64,000 bases of DNA from Hyphomicrobiales bacterium (GTDB taxonomy: Bacteria > Pseudomonadota > Alphaproteobacteria > Rhizobiales > Rhizobiaceae). The notes under the pieces were generated by a model, which worked only from the letters and a program-made list of their open reading frames with translations, did no database searches and was not told the origin of the DNA. A program made the position numbers and the translations under genes. Positions 17,839-26,380 of the stretch are shown here, in pieces. The DNA lies in the NCBI GenBank assembly GCA_900472175.1, contig UCHD01000021.1:1-64000 (forward strand). Reading direction: 5' to 3'. Positions within the stretch are counted from its first letter, which is position 1. Every line of letters starts with the position of its first letter.

Positions 17839-18560
17839 GCGGACGCGACCTTGGACAGCGAAGCGGAAACGGATGGTTCGTGACCGGAGCCGGACACGAT
17901 CTCGCCGGAGCGGACACGCACCTGGCGCGAGCAGCGGGCGGCAAGTGCCGTGTCATGGGTGACCAGAACCAGCGTCATGTCACGCTCGGCCTGCTTGGAG
18001 AAGATCAGGTCAGCGACCTGTTTTCCAGTTTCACCATCGAGATTGCCGGTCGGCTCATCGGCAATCAGCAGCTTTGGCGAGGGCGCGAGCGCCCGGGCAA
18101 TGGCAACGCGCTGCTGCTCGCCGCCGGACAATTGCCCGGGATAATGCGACAGCCGTTCTCCGAGACCAACAGAGATCAGTTCCTGACGGGCGATCTCGAA
18201 AGCATCACGCACATTGGCAAGCTCGAGCGGCACGGCGACATTTTCCAGCGCCGTCATGTTGGGAATCAGATGGAACGACTGGAAGACGATGCCAATGTTG
18301 CGGCCACGGAACTCCGCTACCCGGTCTTCGCTCAAACCATGCAGTGGCGTGCCGTCGATGACGATCTCGCCGCTGTCGAGACGTTCGAGACCCGCCAGAA
18401 CCATCAAAAGCGTGGACTTGCCGGACCCGGACGGACCGACGATCCCAACGGACTCTCCCGCCTCAATGGTCAGATCCATACCCTTGAGCACATGAACGGA
18501 CGCAGCGGCCTGGCCGAGGGTCAGATCCGCATTTTTCAGTTCGATCATGGTTTTTGCCAA
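17835..18560 (-). CDS. ybbA: ABC transporter ATP-binding protein (YbbA/LolD-like)
   Basis: 241-aa ATPase of the MacB/LolD class. Walker A GPSGSGKST, the Q-loop FQSFHLIPNMTALEN typical of this class, signature LSGGEQQRVAIARAL, Walker B LLIADEPTGNLDGETG and a switch histidine in LVTHD are present. It energises the adjacent YbbP-like permease. The start is uncertain: TTG 18560 has AGGACAG upstream, while ATG 18548 gives the shorter MIELKNADL form. It is divergent from tesA with a very short promoter interval. Confidence 0.92.
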   Translation of the reverse strand: MAKTMIELKNADLTLGQAAASVHVLKGMDLTIEAGESVGIVGPSGSGKSTLLMVLAGLERLDSGEIVIDGTPLHGLSEDRVAEFRGRNIGIVFQSFHLIPNMTALENVAVPLELANVRDAFEIARQELISVGLGERLSHYPGQLSGGEQQRVAIARALAPSPKLLIADEPTGNLDGETGKQVADLIFSKQAERDMTLVLVTHDTALAARCSRQVRVRSGEIVSGSGHEPSVSASLSKVASA

Positions 18561-18633
18561 GGGAAACTGTCCTATATGTAAAAATATGAAGGTTGCCGGA
18601 GCGGCTGAGTTTTACCGATTTAAGGGCGCAATG

Positions 18634-19275
18634 ATGCGAATAAAAGGTTTCTGTACATTTTTGTTGGCGATCACGGCAATTGTGATCATGCCCGCCATCA
18701 GCCGCGCCGAACCGGTAAGCCTAGTCGGATTCGGCGATAGCCTGATGGCTGGCTATCAGTTGCCGGCCGAAGACGCCTTCCCCGCCCGGCTGGAAAAGGC
18801 CCTGCGTGAGAAAGGCCACGATGTGACGATCAGCAATGCCGGCGTCTCCGGCGACACGACGTCTGGCGGCCTGGCACGGATCGATTGGTCGGTTCCGGAC
18901 GGCACCAAGGGGGTGATTCTCGAACTCGGCGCCAACGACGCCTTGCGTGGCATAGCGCCCGAGGAAAGCCGCAAGAACCTTGTTGCGATGATCGAAAAGC
19001 TTCAGGCACGCGGGATCAAGGTGTTGCTCGCCGGAATGCTGGCGCCGCCAAACATGGGCGCCGACTATGCCGCACGGTTCAATCCGATCTATTCCGAGCT
19101 TGCCAAGACCTATGGCCTCGAACTCTATCCGTTCTTCCTCGACGGTGTGGTCGAGGATGCCAAGCTGAAGATCGAGGACGCCATGCATCCCAACGGTGAT
19201 GGTGTCGCCGTCATGGTCGAACGCTTTCTGCCATCAGCCGAACGTTTCCTGCAATCACTTTCAACTGGAGGATGA
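18634..19275 (+). CDS. tesA: SGNH arylesterase / lysophospholipase, TesA-like
   Basis: 213-aa secreted SGNH hydrolase. The signal peptide is KGFCTFLLAITAIVIMPAISRAE. Block I is GFGDSLMAGY with the nucleophile Ser, block II has Gly in SNAGVSGDTTSGG, block III is LGANDALRG, and block V is DAMHPNGDG with the catalytic Asp-His. It acts on short-chain esters, thioesters or lysophospholipids in the periplasm. ATG 18634 is chosen because AAGGG lies 7 nt upstream; ATG 18631 is adjacent. Pairing with ybbA-ybbP supports the TesA assignment. Confidence 0.9.
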   Translation: MRIKGFCTFLLAITAIVIMPAISRAEPVSLVGFGDSLMAGYQLPAEDAFPARLEKALREKGHDVTISNAGVSGDTTSGGLARIDWSVPDGTKGVILELGANDALRGIAPEESRKNLVAMIEKLQARGIKVLLAGMLAPPNMGADYAARFNPIYSELAKTYGLELYPFFLDGVVEDAKLKIEDAMHPNGDGVAVMVERFLPSAERFLQSLSTGG

Positions 19276-19415
19276 CGCCAACCAAACAACAACTCTTTAC
19301 TTGTTCAGCATCTGTTAATCGCGTTGGATAAATATTGCAGGTGCGAAATTATAATTGCTTCCAGCAGGCAAGCATGATTCGCTGGGTTATCTTCAAGAGA
19401 TTCGGGGAGCTCGTT

Positions 19416-20003
19416 ATGCCGAGACTTTTCACCGCCCTCGAGATACCGCGTAATGCCGCAATGAGCCTTTCATTGTTGCGTGGCGGTCTTCCCGGCGCCC
19501 GTTGGATCGATGTGGAGAACTACCACATCACTCTTCGCTTCATCGGTGACGTCGAAAACCGCACTGCCGACGAGATCGTCGACAAGCTGGACCGGATCGA
19601 ACGCCCGGAATTCCAGCTACAGCTGACCGGCACCGGCGCTTTCGGATCGAAAAAACCGCATTCGGTCTGGGCCGGCGTCAGCAACCCGCCGGAACTCTAC
19701 GCACTTCAGGCCGAAATCGAGCGGATCTGCCAGCGGCTTGGCCTGCCCGCCGATCCGCGCAAGTTCACCCCGCACGTGACGCTCGGCCGGTTGCGGGCCT
19801 CACGGGTCGAGGATGTCGTCAGCTATCTCTCCGGCCGCGGCGGCTTCTACACCAACCCGTTCACCGTCTCACGCTTCGTGCTTTTGTCGTCGCGCGACTC
19901 GGTCGGTGGTGGTCCTTACGTGACCGAAGAAGTCTTCCCGCTCTATGAGCGCTCTTCGAGCCTGCCAATCAGCAACGTGCATCCCTCAAAGAGCATGTTG
20001 TAG
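19416..20003 (+). CDS. thpR: RNA 2',3'-cyclic phosphodiesterase (ThpR/LigT)
   Basis: 195-aa 2H phosphoesterase that opens 2',3'-cyclic phosphates at RNA ends. Both HxT motifs are present: HITLRF in the first half and HVTLGR in the second. RLFTALEIP at the N-terminus and SVWAGV are typical of the family. ATG 19416 has GGGGAG 6 nt upstream; the frame is open further back without a ribosome site. Its last 61 bp overlap the 3' end of the convergent phosphatase gene, so the two C-termini are encoded on opposite strands of the same DNA. Confidence 0.92.
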   Translation: MPRLFTALEIPRNAAMSLSLLRGGLPGARWIDVENYHITLRFIGDVENRTADEIVDKLDRIERPEFQLQLTGTGAFGSKKPHSVWAGVSNPPELYALQAEIERICQRLGLPADPRKFTPHVTLGRLRASRVEDVVSYLSGRGGFYTNPFTVSRFVLLSSRDSVGGGPYVTEEVFPLYERSSSLPISNVHPSKSML

Positions 20004-20404
20004 ACGGTCTCAAAGCCTTCCGGCCCCTCGTAGTAGGGGTCGGGAACATCGCTGAGAATACCCGACGCATAGTCGAGAAACAGGTGTAGCTTGTGCTGCG
20101 CCTCCAGCGGCGCCATCGCCCGCAGATTGGCAAGATTGCTGGTGTCCATCGCAAAGATCAGATCGAACGCCTCGAAATCATCAGCATGGACCTTTCGGCA
20201 ACGCTGACGGCTGATATCGATGCTATGCGTCCGCGCAACCGCGATCGAGCGGCGATCCGGCGGGTCGCCGACATGCCAGCCGCCGGTTCCGGCCGAATCA
20301 ACATCTACGGGACTATCACTCGCCACATGCCGCAAAATACCCTCGGCCAGGGGTGAGCGGCATATATTGCCAAGACAGACGAAGAGAATTCTGACAGGTT
20401 TCAT
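19943..20404 (-). CDS. low molecular weight protein-tyrosine phosphatase
   Basis: 153-aa cytosolic phosphatase of the LMW-PTP family. The P-loop is VCLGNICRS, with the nucleophile Cys10 and Arg16 seven residues from the N-terminal strand, and the general acid is in VPDPYYEG. ATG 20404 begins MKPVRILFVCLGN, the usual start; a TTG three codons upstream is less likely. The 3' end overlaps thpR by 61 bp on the opposite strand. Targets may be tyrosine kinases of polysaccharide export or small phosphorylated molecules, but no partner gene is nearby. Confidence 0.92.
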   Translation of the reverse strand: MKPVRILFVCLGNICRSPLAEGILRHVASDSPVDVDSAGTGGWHVGDPPDRRSIAVARTHSIDISRQRCRKVHADDFEAFDLIFAMDTSNLANLRAMAPLEAQHKLHLFLDYASGILSDVPDPYYEGPEGFETVYNMLFEGCTLLIGRLEERS

Positions 20405-20508
20405 GCTATTCAACGGCTTGAGGAAAAGGTTGAACCTATCCGCAGCTGCCGCGTTGTGAAACCGGATTATCGGATACCGCTGTCAAAAGAGCCGGAGGGG
20501 ATTGTGCC

Positions 20509-20835
20509 ATGAAACAGGAAAAGCTCGACAAGGAAACCGTCGTCGAGAACCTTTCTAAGATGGAGGGCTGGGTGCTTGCCGAGGACGGGCTGTCGATCTG
20601 GAAAACCTTCCGTTTCAAGAGCTTCGTCGAAGCCTTCGGCTTCATGACCGAAAGCGCCATTTCGGCCGAGAAACTCAATCACCATCCCGAATGGTTCAAT
20701 GTCTACAACAAGGTGGACGTGACGCTGACCACCCACGATTCGAAAGGGCTGACTGAGCTCGATTTCAAGCTTGCAGCGAAGATGGACCGGGCGGCGGGCG
20801 GCCGTATGCCGGATCATTTGAAACAGCACATTTGA
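20509..20835 (+). CDS. phhB: pterin-4-alpha-carbinolamine dehydratase
   Basis: 108-aa PCD/DCoH family enzyme that dehydrates 4a-hydroxytetrahydrobiopterin during pterin recycling for aromatic amino acid hydroxylases. The active-site block [24 protein letters not shown] holds the paired histidines His58-His59. AGCCGGAGG precedes ATG 20509. No phenylalanine hydroxylase gene is in the window, so the pterin partner is encoded elsewhere, or the enzyme has the molybdopterin-linked or Moco-like side role reported for some relatives. Confidence 0.93.
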   Translation: MKQEKLDKETVVENLSKMEGWVLAEDGLSIWKTFRFKSFVEAFGFMTESAISAEKLNHHPEWFNVYNKVDVTLTTHDSKGLTELDFKLAAKMDRAAGGRMPDHLKQHI

Positions 20836-20887
20836 AATCCCGTCCATGCTCACCATATGATTTTCCATGACGGATGGGACACACAGG

Positions 20888-21265
20888 ATGGATGACATCA
20901 AGATCGGCGAGATTTTGCTGCCCGGCGAGGAAAGCGAGCAGGAAGCAAAGGCCCGCAAGGTCGAGCGCCGGTTCTGGCCGACCCTGAAACGGGCGATGCG
21001 GCAGATCCCCTTCAGCCGCGACGTCGTTGCCGCCTATTACTGCGCCATGGATCCGGCGACGCCGCTGCGCACGCGCGGCATCCTGCTCGGCGCGCTCGCC
21101 TATTTCGTCATGCCGTTCGATCTCATCCCCGACGTTCTGGCGATGGTCGGCTTTTCCGACGACATTGCCGTTTTGACCGCCGCCTTTGCCGCGATCAGCG
21201 GCCAGATCAAGGAAAAGCACTACATCAAGGCCGACGAGGCCCTGCAGGACAAGCTCCCCGACTGA
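20888..21265 (+). CDS. YkvA/DUF1232 family protein
   Basis: About 125-aa protein with the DUF1232 core RTRGILLGALAYFVMPFDLIPDVLAMVGFSDDIAVLTAAF, a hydrophobic hairpin that probably inserts in the membrane. The function is unknown; relatives are small membrane-associated proteins. The start is uncertain. ATG 20888 has GGGA 8 nt upstream and gives MDDIKIGEILLPG; ATG 20867 lacks a ribosome site. It is convergent with the sigma factor gene. Confidence 0.85.
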   Translation: MDDIKIGEILLPGEESEQEAKARKVERRFWPTLKRAMRQIPFSRDVVAAYYCAMDPATPLRTRGILLGALAYFVMPFDLIPDVLAMVGFSDDIAVLTAAFAAISGQIKEKHYIKADEALQDKLPD

Positions 21266-21277
21266 TCGGGCATCCCG

Positions 21278-21850
21278 TCAATACGCGCTATCGACGCCGC
21301 CCGCTTCGAGCAGCGTCCGCAATTTGCCGAAGGCCAGGCGGATGCGGGATTTGACCGTTCCGAGCGGCAGGCCGGTGGCTGCGGAAATCTCCGAGTGTGA
21401 CTGACCGAAGAAAAACGCCATCTTGATCAGCGCAACCTGCTCGACGGGCAGTTGCGTCAGCGCGATCCGGACGATCTGCTCGCGATCCTCGTTTTCAATC
21501 TGGTCATCCGGCGCCATTGGCGCAACCGGCAAGAGCAGCGGCTCATGCGCATCAAGCGTTCCGTTGTGCTGCCTGCGGGCTGCATCGATGCGGCGATTGC
21601 GGGCAATACGGAACAGCCATGTCGAAAGCGAGGATTTTTCCGGGTCGTAAAGATGCGCCCGCTGCCAGAGAATGACCATCACCTCCTGCACGACCTCTTC
21701 CGCTTCCGTGACGCCGGCGTTCTGCCGCATCAGGAAGGATTTCAGCCGTGGTGCGAAAAAGTCGAAGAGTTCCGAAAAGGCAGCTTGGTCACGATCGCGT
21801 GCGACGGCCACGGCAAGGGCGGCGAAATGCTGTCTGACCTCAACATTCAT
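21278..21850 (-). CDS. ECF-type RNA polymerase sigma factor
   Basis: 190-aa sigma-70 family protein of the extracytoplasmic-function group. Region 2 is FAELFDFF-like (FSELFDFFAPRLKSFLMR) continuing to EVMVILWQRAHLYDP and STWLFRIARNRRIDAARR. Region 4 is LTQLPVEQVALIKMAFFFGQSHSEISAATGLPLGTVKSRIRLAF. The pattern resembles the RpoE-ChrR (ECF11-like) group. Such factors are normally co-transcribed with a zinc-binding anti-sigma factor, but the gene downstream on this strand is absent and the neighbour is convergent. No anti-sigma gene is visible in the window. The start ATG 21850 gives MNVEVRQHF. Confidence 0.9.
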   Translation of the reverse strand: MNVEVRQHFAALAVAVARDRDQAAFSELFDFFAPRLKSFLMRQNAGVTEAEEVVQEVMVILWQRAHLYDPEKSSLSTWLFRIARNRRIDAARRQHNGTLDAHEPLLLPVAPMAPDDQIENEDREQIVRIALTQLPVEQVALIKMAFFFGQSHSEISAATGLPLGTVKSRIRLAFGKLRTLLEAGGVDSAY

Positions 21851-22289
21851 TCCGCTTTTGATGGCCTCCCGCCCGATTTCCGGAGTATTTCACAACAGGT
21901 ATAGCGCTTTTGTCAAAGGTCAAACTCTTGCCTGATTCTTTGTGACATAAAACCAACGCCGGGCACGCGTCGGCTGATCGGGCAATTGTCTGGCAGATGA
22001 AACGTGCAAGGCAGACGGAATTCGGCATTTTCCCGCCGCGACCGTTCTCCGGGTTTTCGCACACCATGGATCGAAGCAGGCTTGCAGAGTTCGGGCGCTT
22101 GACAGCAAGCCTGAAACTTACCCCTGGTTTGCGTCGTATCCTGTTCCGTATTAAAGCGGGAAAGGCAGCGAATTCGGCGAATGTTGACGGTTTGGTAACC
22201 TGAATTAAGTCAAAATCAATTAAATCATGACCATGCGTGGCCCGGCTGATGCTGATCGGGCTTTGGCAGCAAGAAACCGGCAGGACAAG
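21851..22289. other. 439-bp divergent intergenic region, sigma factor / ialB
   Basis: No gene with support on either strand. The left part (21851-22000) should hold the sigma factor promoter. The right part becomes AT-rich at 22190-22250, with two TTAA boxes (GAATTAAGTC and CAATTAAATC), and should hold the ialB promoter. Short open frames here lack ribosome sites and homologous features. Confidence 0.4.
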
Positions 22290-22793
22290 ATGTTTGTAAG
22301 AAAGCTCAACCTCGCAATCGCACTCGTGCTGGCAACTGCCGGCGTTGCTTCGGCTCAGTCGCCGACCCGCATTCAGCAGTTCAATGCCTGGGGTGCCTAT
22401 TCCTATCAGGCCGGCGCCGGCAAGGTCTGCTACGTGCTTTCAGTCCCGAAGGAAAAGAGCCCGGCCAATGTCGATCACGGCGATGTGTTTTTCCTCGTGT
22501 CGCAGCGCCCAGGCCAGAACATCTCCTATGAACCGCAGGCGATGATGGGCTATCCGCTGCAGGAAACCTCCAAGGTCACCGTCACCATCGACACCAAGAA
22601 CTTCACCATGTTCACCAAGGGCAACTCCGCCTGGGTGGAAAATGCTGCTGAAGAACCGGCACTCGTGGCTGCGATGAAGACCGGCAAGGCGATGTCCGTC
22701 GCTGCGAAATCGCGCAAGGGCACACCAACGGCCTATTCCTATTCGCTCTCGGGCATTTCGGCTGCGCTGAAGCAGATCGAAAACTGCAAGTAA
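22290..22793 (+). CDS. invasion-associated locus B (IalB) family protein
   Basis: 167-aa exported protein. The signal peptide is FVRKLNLAIALVLATAGVASA, cleaved before QSP. The mature part shows the IalB fold blocks FNAWGAYSYQAGAGKVCYVLSVPKEK, the paired cysteines (in KVCYV and at the C-terminus IENCK) and DVFFLVSQRPGQN. The family is named from Bartonella but is common and not specific to pathogens in rhizobia. The molecular role is unknown. AGGA lies 5 nt before ATG 22290. A clear terminator follows. Confidence 0.9.
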   Translation: MFVRKLNLAIALVLATAGVASAQSPTRIQQFNAWGAYSYQAGAGKVCYVLSVPKEKSPANVDHGDVFFLVSQRPGQNISYEPQAMMGYPLQETSKVTVTIDTKNFTMFTKGNSAWVENAAEEPALVAAMKTGKAMSVAAKSRKGTPTAYSYSLSGISAALKQIENCK

Positions 22794-22820
22794 TCAGGCA
22801 ACGTTGCCTCTGACAGTTTG

Positions 22821-22844
22821 AAAGGCCGGTTAATCCGGCCTTTT
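22821..22844 (+). terminator. terminator of ialB
   Basis: AAAGGCCGG, loop TTAAT, CCGGCCTTTT: a perfect 9-bp stem with a terminal T-run 27 nt after the ialB stop. Confidence 0.9.
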
Positions 22845-23056
22845 GGCGTTAGAGCCTTTTTGCAGATCTGCCCTGAAGCGCCGGAGGGTGACGCCGGGCG
22901 AAAACCGTGCTAAAGGCCCGATCAACGATAGCTGCGCGGATCGTTGACGTTCCCGATGCGCGGCAAACGAACTCTGATCTCAGCATTGACGCAACCGGTT
23001 GCAGGCAAAAGCGCTTGAACGGGCCTTGCGTATCGCAAACATGGGAAATGGCGAGA

Positions 23057-24289
23057 ATGGCCGCGACTGAAACACTCGATCTGGACCGCCCCGTCAAGGC
23101 ACCCGTCCGTCCAGCCGTGATGACAGAAAAGCCGACGCTGATCGGCCTTTCGCGCGAAGACATGGGCAAGGCGCTGGCCGAAATCGGCGTCCCGGCAAAA
23201 CAGATCAAGATGCGGTCGAGCCAGCTCTGGAATTGGCTCTACGTGCGCGGCGTTTCCGATTTCGACCACATGACCAATGTGTCGAAAGACATGCGTGAGC
23301 TGCTGAAGAAGCATTTCACCATCGCCCGTCCGGAGATCGTCGAAGAACAGATTTCCACGGATGGTACCCGCAAATGGTTGCTGCGCTTTCCGCCGCGCGG
23401 TGCCGGCCGTCCCGTGGAAATCGAAACCGTCTATATTCCTGAAGAAGGCCGCGGTACGCTTTGCGTTTCCAGCCAGGTCGGCTGCACGCTCACCTGTTCC
23501 TTCTGTCACACCGGCACCCAGAAGCTGGTGCGCAACCTGACGGCCGAAGAAATTCTCTCGCAGCTGCTGCTTGCCCGCGACCGCCTGGGCGACTTCCCGG
23601 ACCACGATACGCCGGTTGGCACCGTCGTCCCGAATGAGGGCCGCAAGGTTACCAACATGGTGATGATGGGCATGGGCGAGCCGCTTTACAATTTCGAGAA
23701 CGTCAAGACGGCACTGCTGATCGCAACTGATGGCGACGGCCTGTCGCTGTCGAAGCGCCGCGTCACGCTGTCGACCTCCGGCATCGTCCCGGAAATCTTC
23801 CGCACCGGCGAGGAAATCGGCGTCATGCTGGCGATCTCGCTGCACGCGGTGAAGGACGATCTGCGCGACATGCTGGTGCCGATCAACAAGAAGTATCCGC
23901 TGAAGGAACTGCTCGACGCCTGCCGCAAATATCCAGGCCTGTCGAATGCCCGCCGCATCACCTTCGAATACGTGATGCTCGAAGGCGTCAACGACACGCT
24001 GGAAGACGCCAAGGAACTGGTGCGCCTGTTGAAAGGCATTCCGGCCAAGATCAATCTCATCCCGTTCAACCCCTGGCCTGGCACGAACTACCAGTGTTCG
24101 AAATGGGAGCAGATCGAGAAGTTTGCCGACTTCATCAACGCTGCCGGTTATGCCTCGCCGATCCGCACCCCACGCGGCCGCGACATTCTCGCCGCCTGCG
24201 GCCAGCTGAAATCGGACTCCGAGCGCATGCGCAAGGTCGACCGCATGGCCTTCGAGGCGATGATGATCGCCAACCACGGCGAGGATTGA
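23057..24289 (+). CDS. rlmN: dual-specificity 23S rRNA/tRNA adenine-C2 methyltransferase RlmN
   Basis: Radical-SAM methyltransferase modifying A2503 of 23S rRNA and A37 of some tRNAs. About 410 aa. The cluster motif is CTLTCSFC (CxxxCxxC) in [30 protein letters not shown], the [17 protein letters not shown] block and the catalytic cysteine in ILAACGQL near the C-terminus are present. The frame is open back to 22907, but ATG 23057 gives [16 protein letters not shown], the usual rhizobial start; ATG 23048 is an alternative. Confidence 0.96.
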   Translation: MAATETLDLDRPVKAPVRPAVMTEKPTLIGLSREDMGKALAEIGVPAKQIKMRSSQLWNWLYVRGVSDFDHMTNVSKDMRELLKKHFTIARPEIVEEQISTDGTRKWLLRFPPRGAGRPVEIETVYIPEEGRGTLCVSSQVGCTLTCSFCHTGTQKLVRNLTAEEILSQLLLARDRLGDFPDHDTPVGTVVPNEGRKVTNMVMMGMGEPLYNFENVKTALLIATDGDGLSLSKRRVTLSTSGIVPEIFRTGEEIGVMLAISLHAVKDDLRDMLVPINKKYPLKELLDACRKYPGLSNARRITFEYVMLEGVNDTLEDAKELVRLLKGIPAKINLIPFNPWPGTNYQCSKWEQIEKFADFINAAGYASPIRTPRGRDILAACGQLKSDSERMRKVDRMAFEAMMIANHGED

Positions 24290-24348
24290 TCAGCAAATTT
24301 GATGGATGCTGGTCTGCAATTCGATTGATTTCAGTGTCGAGCCTTCCT

Positions 24349-24371
24349 AAGACTGCCTAAAAATCAGTCTT
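24349..24371 (+). promoter_or_regulatory. inverted repeat abutting the Shine-Dalgarno of the TrpX-type operon
   Basis: AAGACTG (24349-24355) and CAGTCTT (24365-24371) are perfect complements around a 9-nt A-rich loop, and the GGAGG ribosome site starts at 24372, directly after the hairpin. It could be an operator or an RNA hairpin that modulates translation. The loop contains no T-run, so it is not a standard terminator for rlmN. Confidence 0.5.
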
Positions 24372-24382
24372 GGAGGACATCT

Positions 24383-25336
24383 ATGCGCTCACTTCTCATT
24401 GCCTTGGCGGCAACTGTCGCCCTCACCCTGCCTGCCCGGGCGGAAGATGTCACGGTTGCGGTTACCGCCATCGTCGAACATCCGGCACTCGATGCCGTGC
24501 GTGATGGCGTCAAGGAAACCCTGGCTGCCGCCGGCTACAAGGAAGGCGAGAACCTCAAGTTCCTATACGAATCCGCACAGGGCAACCCGGCAACGGCAGC
24601 CCAGATCGCTCGCCAGTTCGCCGGCGAAGCGCCGAACGTCATCGTGCCAATCTCGACCCCGTCGGCCCAGGCCGTCGTCTCCTCGACGCGTGACATCCCG
24701 GTGGTCTTCACCGCCGTCTCCGACCCGCTCGGTGCCCAGCTGATCAAGGACATGGACAAGCCGGGCGGCAACGTCACCGGTCTTTCCGACCTGTCGCCGG
24801 TTGCAGAGCATGTGGCGCTGATCAAGGAAATCCTGCCGAACGTGAAGTCGATCGGCTATCTCTACAATTCCGGTGAAGCGAACTCCGTATCGTTGCTCGC
24901 CGTCCTGAAGACGGAAGCCGAAAAGGCCGGCCTGACGGTGGTTGAATCTGCTGCCACGAAGTCCGCCGAAGTTCAGGGCGCTGCCCGCGCGCTGGTCGGC
25001 CGCGCCGACGTCATCTACGTGCCCACCGACAACACGATCATTTCGGCGCTCGAAGGCGCTGTTGCCGTCGCCGTCGAAGCCAAGCTGCCGCTGTTCACCG
25101 CCGATACGGATTCCGTCTCGCGTGGCGCCGTTGCCGCTCTCGGCTTCAACTACAAGGATGTCGGCAAGCAGACCGGCGACATCGTCGTTCGCATCCTGAA
25201 GGGTGAAAATCCGGGCGATATCGCCGTCAAGGTTGCTGCCGGTACCGATCTGGTCATCAACAAGGGTTCTGCCGCCAAGATGGGCGTCACCTTCCCGGAA
25301 AGCGTTCTCGCCCGCGCCACCCGCGTCATCGAATAA
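24383..25336 (+). CDS. ABC transporter substrate-binding protein (TrpX/DUF534 family)
   Basis: 317-aa periplasmic binding protein with signal peptide RSLLIALAATVALTLPARA. It belongs to the ABC_sub_bind (DUF534, TrpX-like) family, with blocks TAIVEHPALDAVRDGVKETL, ISTPSAQAVVSSTRDIPVVFTAVSDP, SDLSPVAEHV and YVPTDNTIISALEGAV. Gram-positive relatives bind tryptophan or tyrosine; the ligand here is not defined by sequence. GGAGG is located 7 nt before ATG 24383. It is first in an operon with a permease and an ATPase. Confidence 0.92.
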   Translation: MRSLLIALAATVALTLPARAEDVTVAVTAIVEHPALDAVRDGVKETLAAAGYKEGENLKFLYESAQGNPATAAQIARQFAGEAPNVIVPISTPSAQAVVSSTRDIPVVFTAVSDPLGAQLIKDMDKPGGNVTGLSDLSPVAEHVALIKEILPNVKSIGYLYNSGEANSVSLLAVLKTEAEKAGLTVVESAATKSAEVQGAARALVGRADVIYVPTDNTIISALEGAVAVAVEAKLPLFTADTDSVSRGAVAALGFNYKDVGKQTGDIVVRILKGENPGDIAVKVAAGTDLVINKGSAAKMGVTFPESVLARATRVIE

Positions 25337-25378
25337 GGCCATACCGCCTTATATTTGCACAATCTGATTGATTTTGAG

Positions 25379-25403
25379 CCGCCCTCCTTCCATACGGGGG
25401 CGG
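25379..25403 (+). terminator. weak hairpin after the TrpX-type binding protein gene
   Basis: CCGCCC (25379-25384) pairs with GGGCGG (25398-25403), with further C-G pairs in the loop, followed by TTCATTT. It lies between the first and second gene of the same operon, so it probably lowers rather than ends transcription, giving more binding protein than permease. Confidence 0.45.
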
Positions 25404-25501
25404 TTCATTTGTAAAACAGGCTTGGTTTCGGCGGCGTTACTTTCAAAGTGCTATAGCGTCCGGACGAGTTTGAAGACGAAAAGAGAAGAGGACCGACAGC
25501 G

Positions 25502-26380
25502 GTGAGCCAAATTGCCTTCTGGGGAGCAGTCGAGCTTGGGCTCGTCTATGCCTTCGTCGCCCTCGGCGTGTTCCTCGCCTTCCGCGTGCTCGATTTTCCG
25601 GATCTGACCGTTGACGGTTCGTTTCCGCTGGGTGCTGCCGTGACCGCCGTGCTGATCATTGCCGGCGTCAATCCATGGCTCGCCTCGGGCGTTGCCATGG
25701 TCGCGGGGGCTGCCGCCGGCATCGTCACCGCCATCCTCAATGTCCGCTTCCGCATCCTCAATCTTCTCGCATCCATCCTGACGATGATTGCGCTGTTCTC
25801 GGTCAATCTGCGCGTCATGGGCAAGCCGAACGTCGCGCTGATCAACGCCGACACGATGCTGTCGCCCTTCTTCGGCCTTGGTCTGCGGGACTTTTACGTT
25901 CGTCCGCTGTTCATCGGGCTTCTGGTCGTCGTCGCGGTTATCGCCGTCTGGCGCTTCCTTGAAAGCGACGCCGGGCTGGCAATGCGGGCAACCGGTGCCA
26001 ATGCGCGCATGGCAAGAGCGCAAGGTGTCGATACCAGCCGCCAGATCTATCTCGGCATGGCGCTGTCGAATGCGCTGGTGGCGCTTGGCGGCGCGCTGTT
26101 TGCCCAGACAAACGGTTTTGCCGACGTGACCTCGGGCGTCGGCACCATCGTCGTCGGTCTCGCCGCCGTCATCATCGGCGAAACCCTGCTCGGCGCTCGT
26201 GGCATCCTGATTGCGCTGATCGGCTGCGTGCTCGGCTCGATCCTCTACCGCATCGCCATTCAGCTGGCGCTCTCGACCGATATGCTCGGCCTGCAGGCCT
26301 CCGATCTCAATCTGGTCACGGCGGCCCTCGTCACCTTCGCCCTCGTTCTTCCCCGCCTGCGTCGCGGAGGTGCCGCATGA
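25502..26380 (+). CDS. ABC transporter permease (TrpY-type)
   Basis: 292-aa inner-membrane permease of the branched-chain/TrpXYZ class with eight or nine hydrophobic segments. Conserved blocks are FRVLDFPDLTVDGSFPLGAAV near the N-terminus, GLAMRATGANARMARAQGVDTSR (cytoplasmic coupling loop) and the C-terminal GIRGIL-like turn. The GTG start has AGAGGA 10 nt upstream. The stop overlaps the ATPase start (ATGA). It works with the preceding binding protein. Confidence 0.9.
   Translation: MSQIAFWGAVELGLVYAFVALGVFLAFRVLDFPDLTVDGSFPLGAAVTAVLIIAGVNPWLASGVAMVAGAAAGIVTAILNVRFRILNLLASILTMIALFSVNLRVMGKPNVALINADTMLSPFFGLGLRDFYVRPLFIGLLVVVAVIAVWRFLESDAGLAMRATGANARMARAQGVDTSRQIYLGMALSNALVALGGALFAQTNGFADVTSGVGTIVVGLAAVIIGETLLGARGILIALIGCVLGSILYRIAIQLALSTDMLGLQASDLNLVTAALVTFALVLPRLRRGGAA

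Noticed and set aside
22290-22793. Reading IalB as a sign of pathogenicity
   Set aside because: The family is widespread in non-pathogenic rhizobia; the name reflects the first described member only.
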